64,000 nt of DNA from Malus domestica (taxonomy: Eukaryota > Streptophyta > Magnoliopsida > Rosales > Rosaceae), in assembly GCF_042453785.1 (NCBI RefSeq), contig NC_091670.1:33243501-33307500 (forward strand), in the 5' to 3' direction. The translations under genes were made by a program, and so were the position numbers. Below the pieces are notes generated by a model. It saw nothing but the letters and a program-made list of their open reading frames with translations. It searched no databases and was not told where the DNA came from. Of the stretch, positions 20,952-33,925 are shown piece after piece (position 1 is the stretch's first letter; each line of letters begins with the position of its first letter).

Positions 20952-22427
20952 TGATAAGTCGATATTATACTTTATATTTTACCCTTATCTTAGTCTTAAT
21001 TTATTAGTTATTTTGGTAGAATTTTGATACTTTGTTATATTTTCAATGTAGGACATTCGACTTCATCTGGAGAAAAAAGTGATCAAACGGATGAATTTTG
21101 GAGTAATTCTAATTGGAGGATGTTCGTGAGTCTTTTAAGATGATTGTGTCAAAATTCCAGATTTTTCTACCAAGCCGTTTGACTGTGGCGAAGAAATAAA
21201 GGCCCAGGGTGCAGCTTTCCCATATTGACATTTATGGACGCTTTGGGTATTTTGAAGGTCAATATGGCATATTTTGAGGAAGATTCATCCTGAAGATTTG
21301 TTAACCACGTCTCAATCTTTAAAAAGATACATTTTGGGACCAAATCAGAGTTGATTTGGTCGGTCAAAAGTTTGATTTTCTGAGAAGTTTGAATTTCAGT
21401 TCAAATAGGAAACCTTTTATTTCCGAATTATCTTATTCTATTATGTTTCCCAGTTTTTAGAAGACATTTTCTAGGTAGGATTTTATTTTGTGGTCGTATA
21501 AATAAGGCTTTTTAGCCATTAGAAAGAAAAGGAGAGAGTACGAAGGCATCAATTTGGAAGAACTTAGTTAGGCTTTGACGTTTTGTATTTCAAGGTGTTT
21601 TCTATCTTTTTTCCATTTCAATAAAATTCCTTTTGTTTTATGGTTGTTCGTAACTAATTTTTGTTTGCTAGGGCGATGCCTTGAGCCTTATAATGAATAT
21701 GTAGTCTTTATTCAATTTCTTATGATATTATGCATGCATGCTTTGAATTATTAATCATTGTGTTTAAACTGTCTCTATATCTTAATGCTTAGCTACTATT
21801 ATGATGTTTATATAAGTAATCGGATGCAATTCGATCGGAATACCACCGGCGGATTGAATATTGCTTATTGTGATTGGTAGTTGTAATTTCACCTTGGACG
21901 AATACCACATCTTAGGGATTGCATGGTTTTTCAAAGGGTTTTCACAAAGCGTAATGAGTCATGCATGTTTATATTTGATCTGAATACTACAGACGGATTG
22001 CATGTTTGATATACGTTCTAGCTTGAATACCATGAGTAGAATATGCATTAGGAAAACCTAACCTTCAAAATTGCATGTGTAATTCATAAGTAATTGGTAA
22101 ATCTACATAAGATTGTTAAGGGGACGGCGGAACCCTAGACTTTTATAATTTGGTTTTCAAAGCGTTTTCTTTTGTTTTCTTTACTTTGCTAATTTCTTTA
22201 ACCTTTTTAGTTAAATTCGTTTTTATTATTTTTAAATTCAAAATTAACCTTTTCCAATCTTTGTTTTCAAGTAATTAATTAAGATTTGGTATTTACATAA
22301 ATTATTCATTCAATTTCTGCGAAAAACAACCTTGCTTAAGCCGTTTATATTATAACTATCTTGTTCTCTTGTAAGTATTTTTAAGTGTTTTTATCCTTAC
22401 TTCTATAGTTGGTAAAAATCCCTATCA
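20952..22427 (+). mobile_element. LTR (1476 bp) of a gypsy-type element
   Basis: It starts TGATAAGTCG and ends CCCTATCA, with inverted termini TGATA/TATCA. Immediately after comes ATTGGTGCCGTCACC, resembling the conserved TGGCGCCGTTGCC primer-binding segment seen after the 5' LTR in Athila/Tat-type plant gypsy elements. It cuts the gag remnant on its left. No matching 3' LTR was seen, so the element is truncated. Confidence 0.7.
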
Positions 22428-25400
22428 AGAAATTGGTGCCGTCACCAGAGATTGTTATAAATAATTTGGGTTTTTCTTATTCTTAGTTAATTATTATTGT
22501 ACATACATATATTTTTTATTTAATTGTTAATTTTATATTTTAGGTTGGTTTGTTGATTTTTGAGAGCACTATAATGATGGGCTGGGAACTACCACCACCA
22601 GAAGGATCACCTTTATGGGTTTCTTTCGTAAAACAGAGTTTCTATGGATTTAAACCTACAATTTATGTCCTTTGTTGTTCAAATACCCACGGAATTTTGC
22701 TATGCCCTAAAAGGAAATATTTTCTAGACTGTGTGAAGAAGCATATTAATATGAGAAACGACTCACAAAGGCATTGGGACGATCCCACTTTTGATTACTA
22801 TGCTCCAGCTTTGAATAAGCATCCTAGTTTTAGATGGGCAGGTACTTAACAACCTTTTGAGCAGCCTAATGTGCCACAAAGTTCAAAGGACGGTTCGACT
22901 ACTAGTACATTAGAATGTGTGAAGAGTTATGATAAATGAAATTGAAGAGCCGCCTGCCGGTAACTCATGCCAAAAGGAGGAAACAACCCTGATGACCTTG
23001 AAATTTCTCCAAAATCCGTTCCTACTCAGGTTCATACACCACACATCCCATATCAAGATGCTGCAAAGCAACCTACAAAGCAGCAGGAATTCATTGAAAC
23101 TGACCTATTGGATGGGGATGTACAAACCAAATCAGACTCTGGGAAATCATGTGGCCAGCTATTGGACACTATCACTTTGGATACAGGGCTGGTTACTGAT
23201 ACAAACATTTTAGTTGCTGTATTGGGCAGTACACCAGCTAGGGGTGGGCGCGGTTCGGTTTGGTGCGGTTTTGAGTGAAACCAAAACCAAAACCGCAAGT
23301 TTTTGCGGTTTGGTTCGGTGCGGTTTTGAAGCCAAAACCAAAATGAAACCAAACCGTTTGGTTCGGTTCGATGCGGTTTCAAACGGTTTCGGTTTGGTTT
23401 TTAAGAAAAAATGTACAATTTGCAATTTAACATATTAAAAAGCATTTCCCAATAGTAATAGGAAAATGACATTTGTTATGTAAACAATTAGCATGTTGCA
23501 TGTAGTTGTGATGTTAAAACATGTTTGTGCAACAAAAAGGTGTCCCTTACAATATTTTTCATAAAACAAGTTGAATAAATTTGAATTCATTAAACGTGAG
23601 CGAAATTTTCATACTAGAATATGTGATATCATGCTTCAAATGAGTGGCTTTTAGTAGATCATTGTTCGACTCTTGATAACAAGATTAGTCCACCCTTGTA
23701 CATATATGTGTGTGTGATGGTATAAAATAACAAAGGTCCTTCAAGTTAATGAACAAAAGAAAGTGATGAATGATGATATTCTAGTGTGGTTGAGTCCATA
23801 CTAAGTGTATGAATTTTAACAAACGACCAATTAAAACATGAAATCTAATATGGACATTTAATTAAATGTTTATTAATATTTGCGGTGCGGTTCGGTTTCG
23901 GTGCGGTTTTCAAAAGCCAAAACCGAAACCAAACCGTTTTCTATGTTGCGGTTCGGTTTCAAAACCGAAACCGTTTCAAAACCGCAAAACCAAACCGTTC
24001 GGTGCAGTTCGATTTGGTTCGTGTTTCGGTTTCGGTTTTCGGTTTTAAGTGCCCACCCCTAACACCAGCACAACTAATTGTAATTAAAGAAATTCGGGCC
24101 TAAGTCCTACAACGTAGCTAAGACATACAAGGAATGGGAGAAAAAGTTTAATGGCAGCCAGATTCTTCATAGAGACATTCCACCAGTGAAAAAGTTGTGG
24201 GTATTAAATACAAGATGGAAGTTAGTTCGATGGAGACACAAGCCTCGCTGGAAGGGACCTTATTTGATTTCAAAGACTCATTCTCATATAAGGGTATAAA
24301 TAAAAGATTCAGCCACTGAATTTAAATGCACAGTTCATGTCACTCCATACTTACCATTGCTCTATGATGCTACTAAGGCATGGTTGACCCTAAAAGAACA
24401 AGTGACGTGATTATCAACCTCATTCCCATTCGTCTAGCTATAGACGTTAACTAAAACACTAATTGGAAGACAACCCATTTTTTCCAGCTCTTTTCTTTGT
24501 ATTTTCGTTCATTTTATTTCTTGTTTTTATTCCTTATCACAAAAAGCCGAAAAACAAAAAAATCACATAAAAAAAATTCAGAAAGTTGAAAAAAAAATAC
24601 AAAAACAGCAATTCGTTTTAGTTGATCACTTTGTTTGTTTGTTTGTGTAACTTTTTTTTTTTTTTTTTTTTTTTTTCCATTTTGGGTTTTTATTCTCATC
24701 CGATTTTTAATGTGTGTTTTTGGCAGGTTGAATTCAGAATCAATTGGCCCTAAATATGCGCTAAGCGCACACATTCGACTGAATCATGCATTCAGTAGCA
24801 TTCATACACTCAACTCAGTACATTCATCATTCATCCACAATAATCAGATTCCAAACGAATGCAGAAAAGATTGAGGCAGAGTTCAAGAATGCTTATTGTG
24901 GGAGAGCCCTCTGCATTGTTTGGAATCCCCTTTCACTCACTCTCTCTCTCTCATATTTTAATAAAATAATTGTTTTACAATAAGTTTGGGGTGGTCCAGA
25001 CAGCACAGAGGCGGACATTCATCAAGCCATGTCACAGATCCAGTATCATGCACAGTTTTTGCTCAATATTTGTCATATGGAGGCATGCAAGCACACAGAA
25101 AATTACATGAGCATTGAAGAAATTTAAGTCTTAGAATGCATGACAAAAACATTTCGGAGATCCGCATGATTTCCAGAGACATCACACCATGCTTAATTTT
25201 AACGCAGTACAGGGATTTGATTTACTTCCATTTCGTAGATCTGAGCAGCCATCTTTGCTGTGTGTACAGAAGCTCCGTGTGTGCACCTTTGCCCCTCGCA
25301 GTCACTATTCTTTCCTTGGTCTTACTCGGATCCCGAACTCTACCTACAGAATACATACATGCATGTGTTAGAATTTCGTTTTCATTTGACCTTCGGTCAT

Positions 25401-25830
25401 GAACTCCAAGGAAAGAAGATGTGGATGCATTTTACCTGAGGAAAGTGGCTCTGTATTTGCAGCTGTAAACAAGTTGGGGGTGGAACAGAGGAGGTGCAGC
25501 TTTGGGGCCTTCGGTTTCCGTTGCAGAAATGGAGGAGAGAGGAAGAATCTCGACTTCTTTTTTTCGACTTCTTGAAGAGAGAGAGAAATGGATTGCTGGG
25601 TTTGGAGGATGGTACTGGTTGAGCGGCTCTGGACTACGTCGCGAGTTCGACTCCAGGTGACTTTCTTCCTTGTTTTTCCTTTCTTCTTCATTTTTATCTT
25701 TGTTTGCTGCTCGTTGTTTGCTTATTTATTTGCTTTCTGTTTTTATCTCTTTCTTTTTATAGTTTTAATTAGTTGTTTTTATTTTACTTTTATTTATTTT
25801 CCATCCCTTGAGGACAATGTGTGATTTTAA
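22428..25830 (+). mobile_element. Degenerate internal region of the gypsy element, with nested hAT
   Basis: Open frame 22550-22849 (PPPEGSPLWVSF, YDPTFDYY-like DDPTFDYYAPA) is gag-like in position but not assigned to a domain. After the nested element, 24070-24400 reads VLNTRWKLVRWRHKPRWKGP, then VHVTPYLPLLY, as in the C-terminal region after integrase in Athila-like elements. A purine tract AATAAGTTTGGGGTGG lies at about 24979, and TTGAGGACAATGTGTGA at about 25808 is another word typical of these elements. Poly-T at 24652-24676. Stops in all frames show decay. Confidence 0.55.
23239..24061. mobile_element. hAT-like GGTTCGG-rich element, 823 bp
   Basis: Perfect 11-bp inverted ends TAGGGGTGGGC / GCCCACCCCTA and a perfect 8-bp duplication ACACCAGC (23231-23238 and 24062-24069). 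Both ends are filled with GCGGTTCGGTTT-type words. The interior is AT-rich and non-coding, so it is non-autonomous. Confidence 0.9.
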
Positions 25831-25984
25831 ATGTCAATATAAGAATCCTAACTTATTTGGGAAACTTTAAGGAATTCTGAATTCTAATTCATTGATGATT
25901 ATTTTGGTATTTGAAAAACCATCTCACTTAATTCAATTTAGATGATAATCGTTTTAGATTGAATATTTTGTCATTATTTATACA

Positions 25985-26228
25985 AAAAGTAGTCACCATT
26001 TATAGATTGTGACTATTTCTATGAACAGTGTCACTATTTTTAAAAACAGTTATCACCATCTCTAAACAGTGACACGATTTCCAGAAACAGTGACACTATT
26101 TCTAAAAACGGTGACATTATTTTTAAAAACAATGACACTATTTCTAAAAATCGTGTTCACCATTTTTAGACAATGACACTATTTCTAACAATGGTCACCA
26201 TTCCTAGACAATGCCACTGTTTCTAGAC
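25985..26228. repeat. Degenerate minisatellite, about 24-bp unit
   Basis: About ten diverged copies of a unit like CAGTGACACTATTTCTAAAAA, in two alternating forms (CACTATTT and CACCATTT). Confidence 0.8.
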
Positions 26229-26459
26229 CTAGACTTAAAATTTAGGACTAACACAAATTTAAAGACCAAGTATTACAGACACGTATCATGTACAATCTAG
26301 AAAATTAACCAACTAAAAAAGCTTGCGGTTTTAGCATAGAAATATGAATTATATTATTTGGAAAAAAAGAACTTGTTGACACATTTTTTACTGTAAGTGA
26401 GCCTCTTTGGCTTATCCTTTTATTTGTCCTAAAAAAGAAAGCTATTGTGAAAAGAAAAC

Positions 26460-26680
26460 ATTTGCAGCATCAATGGGTGTGACAAGGACAAGGAATAACC
26501 ATGGTCCATTGTTTCGAACTATCTCACACTTAAAATTAGTAACTGAATTGTAGAAAGCTACAAGTTGGAACTGCAAGTGTACAACAGTTCCTCAAGAAAA
26601 ATTGCTTGTCAATGAATTGATTGCACCAAATTTTAGATTCGGTTTGGATCAGGTTTGATCGTAGTGGACATTGCCATATC
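26460..26680 (+). repeat. Dispersed repeat, copy 1
   Basis: Contains AACAGTTCCTCAAGAAAAA, TGCACCAAATTTTAGATTC and GATCAGGTTTGATC in order. The reverse complement of the same words occurs at 52945-53170, so this is a dispersed repeat of unknown class. Confidence 0.65.
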
Positions 26681-26961
26681 TCAAGAGGCAGCTATTAGGC
26701 TTTGGTCAATGTAACGCCTTGGAGAGTATGAGAGATGGACTAAGAACATATGTCGTTAAGGGTGTATATGGAGATGTATAATACATATATATCATTTTGG
26801 TTGAAAAAATATATCTTTAATGAGAGAGTGTAAGTTACACCCATTTTAGTTAAAAAAAATATAAATATTTATATAAATTTACATCTTTTATATCTTCAAA
26901 AGAAAAAAGAAACTAAACTAAAATATTACATTGAACGTTTAAAAAGGTTAAAAATGTAGCC

Positions 26962-27122
26962 TTTTAGTATTATGGTCTAATGATATTCATCTTCACTGGT
27001 ACGTGAGAGGTCTTAGATTCGATTCTTGCCAAAAGCGAATTTGAACTATGTTATTAAGCCCATTGTGAGGCTTAGCCCACTCTCCCACCCCCTAAGTGTA
27101 AATAATGTTGTTTGTTCAAAAA
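26962..27122 (+). mobile_element. tRNA-related SINE, copy A
   Basis: A-box-like TGGTCTAATG and B-box-like GATTCGATTC (about 27015) are spaced as in Pol III promoters. The conserved tail TGTGAGGCTTAGCCCAC and AATAATGTTGTTTG follow. Minus-strand relatives are at 40155-40305 and 55380-55545. It directly abuts the receptor pseudogene. Confidence 0.65.
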
Positions 27123-28261
27123 TAAAACTGTATGATTGCAACTTGAGTAGCCTAGAAAACCTATACCTCCGCGGTAACCAATTATCCGGATCAATCCCCC
27201 AAGAGATGGAGAATCTAATGAAGTTGACAACACTTGACTTGGCTACTAACCGATTTTCTGGTTATTTGCCTTGAGATATTTGTAGAGGTGGACTGCTACA
27301 AAGGTTTAGTGCAGAAAACAACGAATTTTCAGGTCCAATCCCAAAAAGCTTGAAAGGTTGCAAGAGCTTGTCAGAGTCCGTCTTGATGGGAACCAATTTA
27401 CAAGAAATATATCTGTAGACGCAATTTACAAGCAATATATCTGAAGACTTTGGCGTCTATCCGAATCTTCACTTTGTAGACCTAAGGCACAACAACTTAT
27501 ATGGCAAAATCTCAGACATCTGGGGATAGTGTCCAAACGTAACAGCCCTACGGATTGCGGGGAACAACCTTACTGGGAGCATACCATCTGAGATTGTCAA
27601 TGCAACTAAAATTCAGGAACTCGATTTTCCTTCGAATCATCTGGTTGGGGTGGTTCCCAAGGATTTGGGGAGATTGACTTCTATGGTGAATCTAAAGTTG
27701 AATGGGAATCAACTTTTTGGTTCTATACCCTCAGAATTTGGAGCATTCGCTGAACTCGAACATCTTGTCGTGTCCACCAAGAAGTTGAATGGCTCAATTC
27801 CAAGCATTTTTTGTGACTTGGTCCATTTATACCACTTGAATTTGAGCAACAACAATTTCAGTCAAGAAATTCCACTTCAGTTGGGCAAGTTATTTCACCT
27901 GTCACAGTTAGATTTGAGTCATAACTCACTTGACGGCAACATACCATCAGAAATTAGCAAAATGCAGAGATTGGAGCAGCTGAATCTTTCCCACAATAAT
28001 CTTTCCGGTCTCATTCCTACAACGTTTGATGGAATGTGCAGCTTGTTGTACATAGACGTATCCTACAATCACTTGCAAGGTCCCATCCCCAACAACAAAG
28101 CATTTCAAGATGCTCACAGCTTTGAAGGGAATGTAGGACTACAATCCTGCAATAAGCATGTCTCAAAAAGAAAAAACAATAGAAAACTCGTGTTTGCAAT
28201 CGTTTTCCCTATCTTGGGAGCAGTTTTACTTAATTTCCTTGCAATTGTCTTCATCAAAACA

Positions 28262-28360
28262 GGAGCAGCCTCTCCATAAATGGGGGTAAGGCTAGCCGAC
28301 ATTCACCTCTCCCAGACCCTGCGTAAAGCTGGAGCCTTGTGCACTGGGTACGACCTTTTT
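28262..28360 (+). mobile_element. 5'-truncated Au-like SINE
   Basis: Ends GTGCACTGGGTACGACC plus a T run, like the Au SINE 3' end. It contains CAGACCCTGCGTAAAGC. It is flanked by a perfect 17-bp target duplication TTGTCTTCATCAAAACA (28245-28261 and 28361-28377) lying in the transmembrane-coding part of the receptor pseudogene. Confidence 0.88.
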
Positions 28361-28419
28361 TTGTCTTCATCAAAACAAGAAGAAAGAAAGAGCCGGGAAC
28401 ATAAAAGAGTGATATCCAT

Positions 28420-30147
28420 TGATAGGAGCATATTTATCCGACTTTGTTAGCTTGTTTCTTTGCATTTAGTGAGTTAGTTTTTGTTTATTATAGTGATTTA
28501 AGCTATTTTCGTGTGTTTGTAGGTCCAAATGGCAAAAGTGGCAACAAAAGGCAATTTGAAGGATTTTAAAGCAGTTTTGGATTTGGAATAGATAGCATGC
28601 GTATGGAGCATAATGGATGGACCTTTTTGAAGTTTAAAGAAGCTAAAAATGTGCTACAAATCTGGAAGAATTAATTCAAGATTTGGAAGATAAGGAATCA
28701 GCTAAAAGGAAGGAACATTATCCAACCTTATCCTATCCAAACTAACCTTATTTTATCCTACCTTAATTCCAGCTGCAAGGGGGGAATCAATTTTACATTA
28801 AATCACCTAAATATTTGGTTCTAGAAGCCCTATCCTCTGCCTAAATTGGTGCCGCACCACCCTTTCTAGAAGCCTAGAAACCTACTGTGTATCCTATTCC
28901 CTTTCCTCCAAGGATTGTGTTATCCTTTTCCTCTACAAATTATTGCTGTGCAATCCTTTTCCCTTCAGAAATTGTGCCGAACCCTAGCCCTATAAATACA
29001 CATCTTTGCCGCACCATTCAAAACACCACACACGAGAGAAATTCAGAGAGAAAAATAAAAAGAGTGCCGCAGGTTTTTGAGAGTTTTTAGAGATTTGTGC
29101 CGTGCTTGCAAGGAGAAGAAGGACTTGTGTCGTGACCCTGCAGCCAATGATTGTGCCAAATCTGCCATTGGAGTGCTGGAGCGTTTATGGGTTCTTTCTA
29201 TCCTTAGTTTTAGTCTAATGTTTATTTTAATTTGGTCTTCAATTATGATGAACATGTGGAACTAATTTCGTTTTAGTTAGAGGTGAATTCAAAGCTATGA
29301 ACATAAATGTGATACGAATTGATTACATCCATTTATTGTTTCATAAATCGTGAATACAATTTATTTATCTGTTTTATGGAGAACTTGTTCTTGTGTGTTG
29401 ATTAAGGATGCATACTTAGTTTGCATACAAAGATTTGATGCTAAAATATGAGGGAATTTCATCTAGTCGTTATGAACTTATATTTACAGGTAAATTCTTG
29501 GCAGGAGTATCATGCAGTTTATAGTTACGAATGCCTTATCATTGCTTATGATTTTTATAGAACTTAATGATCTTTAATATGTATCTCTATCATGTTGTTC
29601 ATATAGGGAACTTGATAAGAATAATTTGATTGTGTCGCTGAGTCCAATTCAATGAATTTAGGAAACTCTGAAAGTTAATTTATGCTTCTCACGATTAATT
29701 TGGGGCATTGTCATTCATGGTTTATAGGAATAATAAATGGAAATTGATTTGTATGCATATGTGTCATGTGTGAAGAAAGACCCTCTAGCTACCCTTACAC
29801 CCCTAAAAACATCCAATTTCGTATTACCTTTAGTTTGTTTATGCAAGTACTTAGGTTTACTTTAAATTCATCAAAACAACCCCCATTTAGTACTCTGAGT
29901 CTTTTTAGTTTAATTTTCGTCCAAATTTGGACCCTTTAGTTCTTGTTTTGAGTCAATTTAACTTAGTTTTGTGTTATTTGAGTCAGTTTAGCTTGTTTTG
30001 AGTTGTTTGAGTCTAGTTTTAAGTTTTTAGGTTTAATTTGTGTTGATTAGCATCCCTAACTAATCACTGGCTTAGAACGATCCCTACTTATGCGTACTAT
30101 AACTATTTTAATAGGGTTTAATTTGTGTGTTAGTTTTTACCATATCA
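28420..30147 (+). mobile_element. Solo LTR, 1728 bp, in the receptor pseudogene
   Basis: It begins TGATAGGAGC and ends CATATCA (inverted TGATA/TATCA). Flanking pentamers are TCCAT (28415-28419) and TCCAC (30148-30152). The receptor coding sequence resumes on the far side (TTTCAATCTCTC). CTATAAATA at about 28990 is a likely LTR TATA box. No gag/pol or second LTR, so it is a recombination-derived solo LTR, probably gypsy type. Confidence 0.85.
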
Positions 30148-30930
30148 TCCACAATGAATTTTTTTCAATCTCTCTTTTTTATGGAAAAAAATTGTATTGG
30201 GAGATCATAAGAGCAACCAATGGTTTTGATTCCATATTTTGCATTGGGAAGGGAGGATCTGGAAGTGTCTACAAGGCAACGCTACCATCAGGCATCATAG
30301 TTGCCGTGAAGAAACTCCATCAAAAACTTGACGGCGAGGGGACATCGCAAAAGGAGTTCCACAATGAAATAAGTGCACTAATCAATATACGACATCGAAA
30401 CATTGTGAAATTTTGTGGCTTTTGCTCAAATTCACAGCACCCATTTCTGGTCTATGAATATCTAGAAAAGGGTAGTCTGGCTTCAATCTTGAGCAAAGAA
30501 GACGAAGCAAAAGAATTGGATTGGAGTAGGAGGGTGAGAATTGTAAAAGGCGTAGCTCTTGCACTGTCTTACCTGCATCATGATTGTGTGCCGCCAATTG
30601 TACACCGAGACATATCAAGCAGCAACATTTTGATGGATTACGACTACAAGCCTTGTGTTTCAGACTTCGGCACTACTAAGCTTTTGAATCCAGACTGGAG
30701 CTGCCTTGCAGGCACATACAGATATGTAGCACCAGGTAAAGTAAAACAATTAAAATATATAATGTTGAATCTGGTGATATAAAGTTAAAACATATGCCAA
30801 TGGCTTGCTTTCCCTTAATTTTTATCCAGAGTTGGCCTACACAAGGAAGGTAACTGAGAAATGTGACGTTTATAGCTTCAGAGTGTTGGCACTGGAAGTC
30901 ATCATGGGAAAGCGACTACTAATCTCATTC

Positions 30931-33302
30931 GTGTTTTTTTGGTGGAAAGGAATCTGGTTTTCTATCAATAATCCTACTTAATAATTGAGCAACAACTAAT
31001 CTCATTTGTGACATAAACTTAAAGACTAATTAGTATCATAATTACCATTCCTATTTTTAAAATCTCATTCATGACATAAACCTAAAGACTAATTAGTAAC
31101 ATAATTAGCATTCCTATTTTTAAAACCAAATTATGCGTAGGCAAACCATTAAAGTCAAGTTTGTTTGAAAAATCAGTTGGATACATTGTTTCAAGATTTT
31201 CATTTGCAGAATACAAAAAATCATAACATAAAAGCTATCTCTCAACCCATGCCAAAAAGTTGCCAATCCAGATTATTCACAATTTTCACAGCAACGCTCT
31301 GATCAAAGATTCTAAGAAGGAACATAGCTAATAAGCAGTCATAACTATCAAACTCACAGATGTAATAACTATCAAAATCATAGATGCAATAACTATCAAA
31401 CTCATAGAAATATAAACACACATTCCATTACATTTCCAGTAAACTAAATACTCAAGAGCTCTTTTTGACATTGCATTGTAATCCCTTTGTAAACCAGAAA
31501 AGCAATAACCATATTTCCAAAAAAATACTTTAGACACACAAATAGATAATCAGGTAAAAATACTATCCATTGGTTTAACATATGTTTTCCACACCGCTGA
31601 GACTATGAATTATGGCTATTGTCCATTTCATGCAAAATCAAAGAAATAAGATCTGTTATTATAGAAAATCAATTATGTGGACAGGCAATTGAAGACTGAT
31701 TTAACCGAAGGCTGTTCTAGTGTTTACAGCCACTTCTAGTATAATTTAGTTTGACATTGATATTCAAAATTTTCATCCAATAAATTGGCAAGCGGTGCTG
31801 AATATTAAATTACGAAAACAATTTTATGTACTGGGCAACTGTGCCTTGAAGCTCAGAAATACAAAATACACATAGCCAAAAGCTCAATAAAAAGCAAGGA
31901 ACCGATAACTCTAAGGAAAAGCTACAAAGAAAGCCATTGGGTTACCATAGTCGAGTGGTCTCATTTACCTTGAAATGGGGGTACCGCCCAAGCTTGAGTT
32001 TTCATGCCTTGAAAATTCAAAAAAGGATATGTTTCGATCCCCAGATAGATGCATTCTATTTAAGAAAAATACATGGAAATATAATGAAGTTCAGAAATCC
32101 AACCATGTCGGTTAAATTCCTTGTGCCAGGTTGCTCAAGGATGACCTCCTAGTACTTACACTTCTAAGTGAGATTTGACTTGGTTTCACAATTCCGACTC
32201 CTGCGTATTTTGGTACACCATTTTGCACAGCCCTAAGATCCTGTATTACAATTTCAATTTTGCTTACGCATGCATGCACTACAACAGTAGTACAGTGATG
32301 TAAAACAAAGACTCTGACTTATCACTTGCAGCCATGTTTCCAATTGCCGCATCTCTTTGTTTTATTAATTTTTCTTTTATAATCAAACATAAATCACAGA
32401 TACTTCAAAAACCAGAAAGAGAAAAAGAGAAATTAGAAAATCATATTGAAAACCCCTACCAAAGCACGTTAATAATCTAACTAATGAATGCGGTTCGAGA
32501 AACAAACCCCTGTTCGAGTGTGACTGATCAGATCCCGCACTTGCATTGCTGTTTCCACACAGCACTCTGTACACAAAATCCCCCAAAAAATAAATACATA
32601 GTCCACACACAAATCAACCAACAAATAAGAAAAAAAATCATCTTTTTCAATGACTTTCTTAAATGGGGAACAACCTGCTAATACCCTTCATGGCCAAAGC
32701 ACAAAGAATAATTCATATATGTTTTTCAATTTTCAAATCACAAAGTGGAATACAAATCTTAAAACTTTTAAGCCAAAAACAGATGCACTATTTTTCCAGA
32801 GACTCAAAAAAAAAAAAAGAAAAAGAAAAGAAAGCAAGTGCAAGCACAAATCTTGTGAAATAATTAGGAATATTCTATAAATAATCATATGCAAATCATT
32901 ACCCGATTAATCACCAAAAATATCAAAACAGAAATCCATAGCCAGAAATTGAAAGACATATCATATTATCAGTTCAAGAATAAGAAAACACAAAATTCAT
33001 AACAAAGCAAGCCAATAAACAAAACCCACGAAGAAAATCTCAAAATTCCAAAACCTCAAAAGGATTATGAAAACAAAGACGCACTCAGAACTAAGAGCCC
33101 AGTGGAAGCTCTGTTTACACAAAAGCTATAACCAAAATCACAAACTTAAATTTGTCGGACCCAAAAAATTTTTACATACACAAATGTAAAATTTGGATTT
33201 TTACATGGTTGCTTTCGTTTTTAACAATGTTTCGGTTGCAAGTATATGGACGGTGGTCAAAATCTTGGCTTCAAATTTTGAATTTGTAGGGATTGGTGTC
33301 AT
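30931..33302. other. No gene recognised
   Basis: AT-rich intergenic sequence. 31337-31410 has short imperfect tandem copies of ATAACTATCAAACTCA. 31945-32110 has tRNA-like words (TAGTCGAGTGG, GGTACCGCCCAAG) that may be an unassigned SINE. No open frame has coding character. Confidence 0.4.
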
Positions 33303-33925
33303 TACATACAACAACAACAACAACAACAAAGCCTTTTCCCACTAAGTGGGGTCGGCTATATGAATCCTAGAACGCCATTGCGCTCGGTTTTGTGTCATGT
33401 CCTCCGTTAGATCCAAGTAATCAAGTCTTTTCTTAGGGTCTCTTCCAAAGTTTTCCTAGGTCTTCCTCTACCCCTTCGGCCCTGAACTTCTGTCCCGTAG
33501 TCACATTTTCGAACCGGAGCGTCAGTAGGCCTTCTTTGCACATGTCCAAACCACCGGAACCGATTTTCTCTCATATTTCCTTCAATTTTGGCTACTCCTA
33601 CTTTACCTTGGATATCCTCATTCCCAATCTTATCCTTTCTCGTGTGCCCATACATCCCACGAAGCATCCTCATCTCCGCTACACCCATTTTGTGTACGTG
33701 TTGATGCTTCACCGCCCAACATTCTGTGCCATACAACATCGTTGGCCTTATTGCCGTCCTATAAAATTTTCCCTTGAGCTTCAGTGGCCTACGACGATCA
33801 CACAACACGTCGGATACACTCTTACACTTCATCCATCCAACTTGTATTCTATGGTTGAGATCTCCATCTAATTCTCCGTTCTCTTACAAGATAGATCCTA
33901 GGTAGCGAAAACGGTCACTTTTTGT
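33303..33925 (-). mobile_element. RTE-type LINE 3' end, copy 2
   Basis: The minus strand encodes the LINE C-terminal tail (SDRFRYLGSIL, LKLKGKFYRTAIRPTMLYGT, MRMLRGMYGHTRKDKI, RRGRGRPRKTLEETL). It ends with the CCCACTTAGTGGGAAAAGGC 3' UTR word and a (TTG)8-like tail at 33303-33327. It is 5'-truncated, with an in-frame stop after GSIL. No endonuclease or RT core. Confidence 0.9.

Larger units (their letters stand above)
27139..30930 (+). pseudogene. Broken genomic copy of the MIK2-like receptor kinase gene
   Basis: Homology to 16801-18740 starts abruptly at 27139 (AACTTGAGTAGCCTAG) and ends at about 30930 within the equivalent of exon 2. Damage: a stop after FSGYLP, frameshifts in the next LRRs, a roughly 30-bp internal duplication at 27390-27450, further stops (DIWG* at about 27527), loss of part of the GLCGN-type segment, a SINE at 28262-28360, and a 1728-bp solo LTR at 28420-30147. 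The kinase part 30156-30735 is still open ([34 protein letters not shown]), and the intron is kept at 30736-30829. This shows a DNA-level tandem duplication. The 5' LRRs, signal peptide and kinase C-lobe are missing. A truncated cytoplasmic kinase could be translated in principle, but without the C-lobe it should be inactive. Confidence 0.92.
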
